A stretch of DNA of 64,000 nucleotides, from assembly GCF_036226685.1 (NCBI RefSeq), contig NZ_CP109010.1, positions 271,987 through 335,986 of the forward strand, read 5' to 3'. Positions 59,716 to 64,000 of the stretch are shown piece by piece; the first letter of the stretch is position 1, and the number at the start of each line of letters is the position of its first letter. This DNA is from Streptomyces sp. NBC_00690. Its GTDB lineage: Bacteria; Actinomycetota; Actinomycetes; Streptomycetales; Streptomycetaceae. A program made the translations under genes and the position numbers. Under the pieces are notes generated by a model. That model saw only the letters and a list, made by a program, of their open reading frames with translations, had not been told where the DNA came from and did not search any database.

Positions 59716-61317
59716 TCAGGAGTAGAGCAGGACGCGCTTTCGTAGCAGTTCGAATCCTGCGCGGCCGAACATCTGACGTTTCAGCATCTTGATCCGGTTG
59801 ACATGACCTTCGACGACTCCGGAGTTCCAGGGCAGTGAGAGGCCGGCGATGACGGCGTTCAGGTCCCGTTCGAGGTGGCGAGCGAACGACTGAAGGGCGG
59901 GAAGGTTGGCGGTGCTGGCGGCTTCGATCCATTCAGGCAACCGGTGACCTTCCAGTTGGGTGAGCATGCGGGCGAACGAGCGCACGTGTGCCGCCAGGAC
60001 ATCGAGTTCGGGGCACGCGGCCAGGACAGTCTTGAGCTGGACTCGGTCTGGTTCCGGCAGAGCGTCGGGGTGGGTGAGGATCCACCGCGTAACGGTGCGG
60101 GCCGTCGGTGGCCGCGGGCCAATGGGCTGGGGACTGCCCCGCAGCACGGAGCGGATGTAGTCGCGGACGCTGGCGTAACCATGCGAGTAGCCCTGCTCCT
60201 TGACCTCCTCCCACAGCTGCCAGGCGTTGGTGCAGCCGTCTTGCCAGCGGTCATGGAGATAGGGCTTGTAAGGGTCGAGGGCGGTCCGGCGGTTTTGCCA
60301 CTGACCGGTGAACAGATCCTCAGGCGTAGCAGCGCCGGCGAACCGTAGAACGGTGCTGTGACCCATGCCGAGTTGCCGGGCGACGGACCGCTTACTGTGC
60401 CCGGCGGCCAGGAGCGCGTGGACGGTCGCGTGCTTGGCGCGGGTCCGCTCGGCGAACCGATGGCCCGTAGGCCATGGCTGCGAAGGTAAATCAGGCGTCG
60501 TTTCTGCCTCGTCCGGCTCCGCCGGCTGGACCGGCGCGGGCCGCAGGCAGCCGCGGTGCCGGTAGACACATTTCTCAGCGGCCTGTCCGAGGTTGTGCCA
60601 CAGATGCCACCGGTCAGCGACCTGGAGGGCCTGCGGGGCGCCGCGGGTAGAGCCCTCGGCGTAGAAGACGGCACGGTCCCGGCAGATGACCTCGATGCTG
60701 GGCCGCTTCGCCAGCCACGCTGCCAGCGTGTCGGCCTCGCGATCCGGCAGCAGGTCCACCGGCCGTCGAGTCTCGACGTCGACGAGCACGGTGCCGTAGA
60801 TCCGCCCCCTACGCTGGGCATACTCGTCGACGCCCACCACGCGGGGCACCACTGCCTCAGGATCCGGCAGCGAGGCGATCAGCCGCAGGAGGGTGTTGCG
60901 GCTGACCGGTGCGCCGAAGACATGGGCCATCCGGGCGCCAGCACGGCCGGCCAAGGCAAGGCCGACGGATGCGAGGGCCGAGCGCAGCCGCTCGGTTCGC
61001 CTTCCGTACCGGCGGGTGAGGCCAGGTATCTGCTCGGCAAAGGTCCGCCGAGGGCAGGCAGTCGCAGTGCAGGAGAACCGGCGGACCCTCAAGGACAACA
61101 CCACATGCTGGCCAGCGGTCGGAAGATCACGAGGAAACCGCAGGTACGACCCGTGCACTCGCACTGACCGCCGTCCACAGCTCGGACAGGACGCCCCGCC
61201 CATCGTCGACCGGGCCTCCACCCGGACACCTGCCTCCGCCACCTCGACCGCCACCACGTGGACGCCCTCAACCGATGCGAGCAGCACTTCTTCGAGCATT
61301 GTCCGTACTTCGTTCAC
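59716..61317 (-). CDS. ISL3-family transposase, intact
   Basis: A 533-aa protein from GTG 61317 (ATG 61299 also possible). N-terminal zinc finger (ASCPSCGRRSVRVHGSYLRF; SCTATACPRRTFAEQIPGL), the DDE core with VPRVVGVDEYAQRRGRIYGT, VEVICRDRAVFYAEGSTR-like block IEVICRDRAVFYAEGST and ALQVADRWHLWHNLGQAAEK, and the C-terminal SLPWNSGVVEGHVNRIKMLK with the catalytic Glu, RQMFGRAGFELLRKRVLL. Full length for the family with no breaks, so it may be active. Confidence 0.93.
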   Translation of the reverse strand: MNEVRTMLEEVLLASVEGVHVVAVEVAEAGVRVEARSTMGGASCPSCGRRSVRVHGSYLRFPRDLPTAGQHVVLSLRVRRFSCTATACPRRTFAEQIPGLTRRYGRRTERLRSALASVGLALAGRAGARMAHVFGAPVSRNTLLRLIASLPDPEAVVPRVVGVDEYAQRRGRIYGTVLVDVETRRPVDLLPDREADTLAAWLAKRPSIEVICRDRAVFYAEGSTRGAPQALQVADRWHLWHNLGQAAEKCVYRHRGCLRPAPVQPAEPDEAETTPDLPSQPWPTGHRFAERTRAKHATVHALLAAGHSKRSVARQLGMGHSTVLRFAGAATPEDLFTGQWQNRRTALDPYKPYLHDRWQDGCTNAWQLWEEVKEQGYSHGYASVRDYIRSVLRGSPQPIGPRPPTARTVTRWILTHPDALPEPDRVQLKTVLAACPELDVLAAHVRSFARMLTQLEGHRLPEWIEAASTANLPALQSFARHLERDLNAVIAGLSLPWNSGVVEGHVNRIKMLKRQMFGRAGFELLRKRVLLYS

Positions 61318-61440
61318 GCCGAAGCACTCTTGGCCAACCCCCACTCACCGCAGGCGAATTCCGGGCGACATCGCACGACATCCATTCAAGATCAACAGTC
61401 ACGCTGCGTACACGTCCACAGAAAGTGGACCAGAGCCGCT

Positions 61441-61674
61441 ACTGACGTACAAAGCCACCCGCTGCCTCCGGGACGGCTACGCCGGTCGCAGTTGCTGCAA
61501 CCGGCGAGCCGGTGGGCTGGCCCGAGCACTCGAAGAACACGGCGCCGTACCGGCGGGTGACCTCGTACAGCGCCTTCCGGAACGCTCGTGCGGGCCGTCC
61601 TGCTTGCAGTTGCCCCTGGGCGGGAACGATGTACCGCCTGGAAGCCCCGAGTGACTTCCCTGGGCAAGCGAATG
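61441..61674 (-). pseudogene. Gene fragment beside the ISL3 element
   Basis: Minus-strand text FACPGKSLGASRRYIVPAQG, QLQAGRPARAFRKALYEVTR, RYGAVFFECSGQPTGSPVAA runs to a stop at the very edge of the element. It is protein-like without a start codon. Family not recognised. Confidence 0.35.
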
Positions 61675-61701
61675 GCGCCGCACCAAGGCGTGCGGCGCCA
61701 T
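61672..61701. terminator. Hairpin terminator
   Basis: ATGGCGCCGCAC-6 nt-GTGCGGCGCCAT, a perfect 12-bp stem, 30 nt beyond the end of the rep-like gene at 61732. Confidence 0.65.
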
Positions 61702-61705
61702 GTTG

Positions 61706-61731
61706 CCCGGGCGGCCGGGCGGCCGCCCGGG
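61706..61731 (-). terminator. GC-rich hairpin abutting the 61732 stop codon
   Basis: CCCGGGCGGCC-GGGC-GGCCGCCCGGG, an 11-bp perfect stem directly after the stop on the minus strand. Together with the neighbouring hairpin it makes a tandem terminator. Confidence 0.7.
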
Positions 61732-62220
61732 TCAGTGGACGCGTTTGAGGAGGGTCGGCTTGGTGATGGGCATGATGTTGCCCTTGGCCTTCGCTTCGGC
61801 CTTGCGGGCCTTCTCGTCCAGGTGGTGCTGGAAGCGGCGTTCGTATTCGTCCTCGAAGTCGCCGACGTCCAGTCGCATGTCCCGGGGGAGGGCTTTGACG
61901 GCTCGCTGCTGTTCGCGAGGGTCGTTGAAGGCGGCGATCATCGGGTGGAGCTGAAAGCGTCCGCGACGGACCACGATGACGAGCCGGGCGGCGACCAGGT
62001 GGGGCATAGCCCGGCTGATCATGCCGCGCTCCATCGCGAGGCCGGTGGCGAGTTCGTCGTGCGTGGCGACGACCAGGCCGCCGGGCTCCTGCCCGCTCAT
62101 CATGTGCAGCAGCAGGGTGTAGGCGGTGGGAGGGAGCCGCGGTACGTACGCGAGGCCGTTGAAGCTACCCCACAGCACGTTGCGGCGCGGCGCCCATTCC
62201 TCTGCGGCAGCGGACGTCAT
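61732..62220 (-). CDS. Winged-helix Rep-like protein (second of pair)
   Basis: A 162-aa protein: RRNVLWGSFNGLAYVPRLPP, TAYTLLLHMMSGQEPGGLVV, HTH ATHDELATGLAMERGMISRA, MPHLVAARLVIVVRRGRFQL (wing), then a charged C-terminal helix (EDEYERRFQHHLDEKARKAE). Its ATG overlaps the end of the 62217 gene by 4 nt, so translation is coupled. Position near the telomere and pairing of two winged-helix proteins resemble the 7579/8317 module; role in replication or its control is inferred. Confidence 0.7.
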   Translation of the reverse strand: MTSAAAEEWAPRRNVLWGSFNGLAYVPRLPPTAYTLLLHMMSGQEPGGLVVATHDELATGLAMERGMISRAMPHLVAARLVIVVRRGRFQLHPMIAAFNDPREQQRAVKALPRDMRLDVGDFEDEYERRFQHHLDEKARKAEAKAKGNIMPITKPTLLKRVH

Positions 62221-62864
62221 GACGTGGCCTTCCCTTCCCCATCCGACTCCTTGCGCACGTGCAGTTTCACGCCGGGAGCGGCCATCGCCCGGAACGCTTC
62301 GGGTGCGTCCGGGTCCTCCATGATCTCGCGCAGCAGGTCCAGCTGCTCCACCTTGTCGCTCGTACCCGGCTTGGAGCGCTTCCTCTCGCCCTTGCGCGGC
62401 TCCCTGAGCCCTCCCCGCAGCGACGCGGCCGGGTTCAGCTGGTACACACCGCGCTGGAGCTTCCGCAGCGCCCCGTCGGCCTCAAGGACGTTGAAGACCC
62501 GGCTGATGTGAGGCCGGCTGTATCCGAGGGCCTCGGCGACGTCCTCATGCGTGGCCTCGATCAGCCCACCGGGCTTCTGCGATCCCATCAGGGTGAACAG
62601 CACCACGAGGACGAACCGGTCGTCGTCGTAGTGAAGACCGGCCCAGCGCATGAACTCCAGGCTGTCCATGGAGAACGCCTCACCGATGAACCCCGTACTG
62701 GAACCCACCGGGAACACCTGGGCGCCATGGCCGACGGGCAGCTCGATCATGGCGCCGGAGGACCTGTTGTAGGCGGTGGGCGGCGGCTTCGGGCGCCGCC
62801 GGCGCCGGAACGGCGCACCAGGCAGCTGCGGCGCTGCGCTGCCGTCCGGGGACCCTGAGCTCAT
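62217..62864 (-). CDS. Winged-helix Rep-like protein (first of pair)
   Basis: A 215-aa protein from ATG 62864 (AAGGAGC upstream). A basic Pro-rich N-terminus (RRRRRPKPPPTAYNRSSG), then GFIGEAFSMDSLEFMRWAGL, VLVVLFTLMGSQKPGGLIEA, HTH THEDVAEALGYSRPHISRVF, NVLEADGALRKLQRGVYQLN (wing) and a charged tail. The GGL-(V/I)-x-ATH-(D/E)-(E/D) stretch is shared with the downstream 61732 gene, so the two arose by duplication. Palindromes at 62915-63123 lie directly upstream and may be its operators or origin sites. Confidence 0.7.
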   Translation of the reverse strand: MSSGSPDGSAAPQLPGAPFRRRRRPKPPPTAYNRSSGAMIELPVGHGAQVFPVGSSTGFIGEAFSMDSLEFMRWAGLHYDDDRFVLVVLFTLMGSQKPGGLIEATHEDVAEALGYSRPHISRVFNVLEADGALRKLQRGVYQLNPAASLRGGLREPRKGERKRSKPGTSDKVEQLDLLREIMEDPDAPEAFRAMAAPGVKLHVRKESDGEGKATS

Positions 62865-62914
62865 GGGGTCGCTGCTCCTTGATCGTCGTGACGTCAGAAC
62901 CATAGCTGGGAACC

Positions 62915-63123
62915 GTGGCAGTAGTGCCACCAAAACGCAGCAGCACTGACACCGAACTCGCCCGAATGTCAGCCTTGGACTGACCTTCGTCTCCGAGTCG
63001 TTATCGAGAGGCTCCTGACGCACCACCCCGCGTTTCGTGGCAGTAGTGCCACGAAACGATGTCGTTGGGTCAGGACTGTCTGACATCCCGACCGAGTTAT
63101 GTCAGTCCAGGGCTGACATAACT
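62915..63123. promoter_or_regulatory. Operator/origin-like palindromes upstream of the Rep-like pair
   Basis: Two copies of GTGGCA-GTAG-TGCCAC (62915-62930; extended to CGTTTCGTGGCA...TGCCACGAAACG at 63031-63058), GTCAG-7 nt-CTGAC (62978-62994) and AGTTATGTCAG-7 nt-CTGACATAACT (63095-63123). Two distinct palindrome types, each at least twice, suggest two binding proteins, matching the two winged-helix genes. Confidence 0.65.
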
Positions 63124-63709
63124 TTTGGACCTCAGCGCTCTGACCTGCGGAAACATACGGCTCTTCTCTCTAGAATGCGCTCGCGCGTGATACCTGCTCT
63201 CCCCACCGTCATCAAGCACCGACACGCCGTGGAAACCGCTCATCAGCAGCACCAGAACCCGAAGCTCGGACTCCGTCGTGGCGCGCGAGGCTTCGCGTGC
63301 GGGCCCGCGCACCAGCTGCGGACCGTAGGCGGCAGCAGCGGCACTGAGTCTCGGGTGGTACCGGCCGAGACGATCAAAAGCATGGAAGCGTGGCTGGTGC
63401 CGGTGAGTGGTTCCGCCGCCCGGCCCGGGGGGCCGTTCGGCTCCGGTACCTCCGCACCTCGGAATTCGAGCTTTCCGATATCTGAGGAACCGTTCTGTGG
63501 CTCGGGTCCGCAACTCCCCATTCGTCAATCCTCGCGCAAGTGGTGGGAAACGAATTCCGGGGCTGACCTTGCATCAAAAGCAAAGCCCCGCCCGGGTGGT
63601 TGGGGGTGTCCTGTGTTTCCGCCAACGGTACATGCTGCATCTTCCTGATGCACCCGCTACACTCAAACCCAACACCAACGAGCGACCCCCACCCCCTTCC
63701 AGCTAGCCA
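63124..63709. other. Subtelomeric region without a supported gene
   Basis: No convincing coding frame. No ttrA-type helicase, common near Streptomyces chromosome ends, is seen. It contains the palindromic site at 63627-63652 that resembles CRISPR spacer 3. Confidence 0.45.
63627..63652. promoter_or_regulatory. Palindromic site similar to CRISPR spacer 3
   Basis: GGTACATGCTGCATC-TTCCT-GATGCA. Contains the inverted repeat TGCATC/GATGCA. The first 15 nt equal those of spacer 3 (33301-33315), and GATGCA recurs after a gap one base shorter. Confidence 0.6.
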
Positions 63710-64000
63710 AGCCCGCGTAGCGGGCTCCAATAGTTGTGGAGGCGTAGCCGAAACAACTCTCCGGTGGGGGAGCGCAGCGGACCCACCCGGGAGCGCACCG
63801 CGCTCCCCAACACCCCAATCCAATCAGCCTCTCACCGCACCACAACACCCAACAGGAAGGCCGCGCGATGCGCGGCCAAGCCGGGAGTGCAACGACCGAC
63901 TACACCAGTCCCCTGAAGCGCAGCGAAAGGGGACTGTCCACGCTACGCGGGGACGCGCCGAGCACCGCGAGGCGCTGCGCTTGCACATCGCGCAGCGATG
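63710..64000. repeat. Right telomere: array of terminal palindromes
   Basis: Hairpins follow each other: AGCCCGC-GTA-GCGGGCT (63710-63726), AGTTGT...ACAACT with inner GGC-GTA-GCC (63732-63758), GGTGGG...CCCACC (63763-63787), GGGAGCGC-ACC-GCGCTCCC (63789-63807), GGCCGCGC-GAT-GCGCGGCC (63859-63877), CAGTCCCCT...AGGGGACTG (63906-63936), GCGCC...GGCGC (63955-63975), CATCGC-GCA-GCGATG (63986-64000). Several loops are C-GNA-G triloops, as on the 3' strand of Streptomyces ends. The last hairpin equals a known archetypal telomere palindrome; the extreme ~15-20 bases seem to lie beyond the window. Confidence 0.85.

Larger units (their letters stand above)
59333..61437. mobile_element. ISL3-family insertion sequence with passenger gene
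   Basis: GGCTCTGGTCCACATTCTGT then GGAG at 59333-59356 recurs inverted at 61414-61437 (GGCTCTGGTCCACTTTCTGT then GGAC), 22 of 24 equal. Between these ends lie an intact ISL3-type transposase and a 91-aa passenger gene that converges on it. The 8-bp flanks (TGAGACCA left, GCTACTGA right) are not a target duplication, so the flanks have changed or the tips are a few bases off. Confidence 0.75.

Noticed and set aside
59325..61445. Target-site duplication of the ISL3 element
   Set aside because: The 8 bases flanking the two terminal repeats differ, so no duplication is claimed.
1..64000. cas genes for the CRISPR arrays
   Set aside because: No Cas1, Cas2, Cas3, Cas5, Cas6, Cas7, Cse1 or Cse2-like protein was recognised in any reading frame listed, so no complete CRISPR-Cas locus is claimed.
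1..64000. tRNA, rRNA or riboswitch
   Set aside because: No cloverleaf, rRNA stretch or known riboswitch core was recognised by eye.

Overview
The window is high-GC DNA with Streptomyces-style codon use, GTG starts, lipoboxes and plasmid/arm gene families. Its last ~290 bases fold into a dense array of small palindromes whose outermost hairpin (63986-64000) matches the archetypal Streptomyces telomere. Together with tap and tpg genes at 48-51 kb, this marks the window as the right end of a linear replicon: a linear plasmid or a chromosome arm. No core housekeeping genes, tRNAs or rRNAs were seen.

Left part (1-13 kb): a recombinase/toxin relic, a lipoprotein, a decayed CRISPR array, an imine-reductase-like/HxlR divergent pair, and then a plasmid-like block. 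That block has palindromes upstream of two winged-helix (Rep-like) genes and three small two-helix membrane proteins, each next to a different larger protein (an HTH protein, a coiled-coil protein, and an HTH-TM-substrate-binding protein).

Middle left (13-24 kb): a biological-conflict island. It has a secreted NucA/NucB nuclease, a SUKH-4/deaminase fusion coupled to a STAND/WD40 ATPase, a large toxin with a deaminase-like C-terminus followed by its SUKH-4 immunity gene, and a further S1/SUKH-4 pair. 24-32.1 kb carries an ECF-sigma-like pair, a GT-C glycosyltransferase and a 1285-aa HTH-nSTAND-WD40 protein with a coiled-coil partner.

Middle (32.4-48 kb): an intact RelE-type toxin-antitoxin pair (three relics of the same family lie elsewhere), an orphan type I-E-like CRISPR array with leader and six 33-nt spacers, a 2.07-kb segment bounded by 45-bp inverted repeats that carries an RTX protein and Tn3-type fragments, an idi/HAD pair, an EACC1-caspase conflict pair, a second RelE/Phd module, DUF6233-type genes and a TniB/TniQ remnant.

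Right part (48-64 kb): tap-tpg with a triple direct-repeat operator, a two-component system, an APC permease, an orphan second tpg, a broken IS5 element, a 98-bp inverted repeat, an ISL3-family insertion sequence with a passenger gene, a second pair of winged-helix Rep-like genes with operator palindromes, and the telomere. CRISPR spacer 3 shares its first 15 nt and a following GATGCA with a palindrome 350 bp from the telomeric end, so the array may sample relatives of this same kind of replicon.
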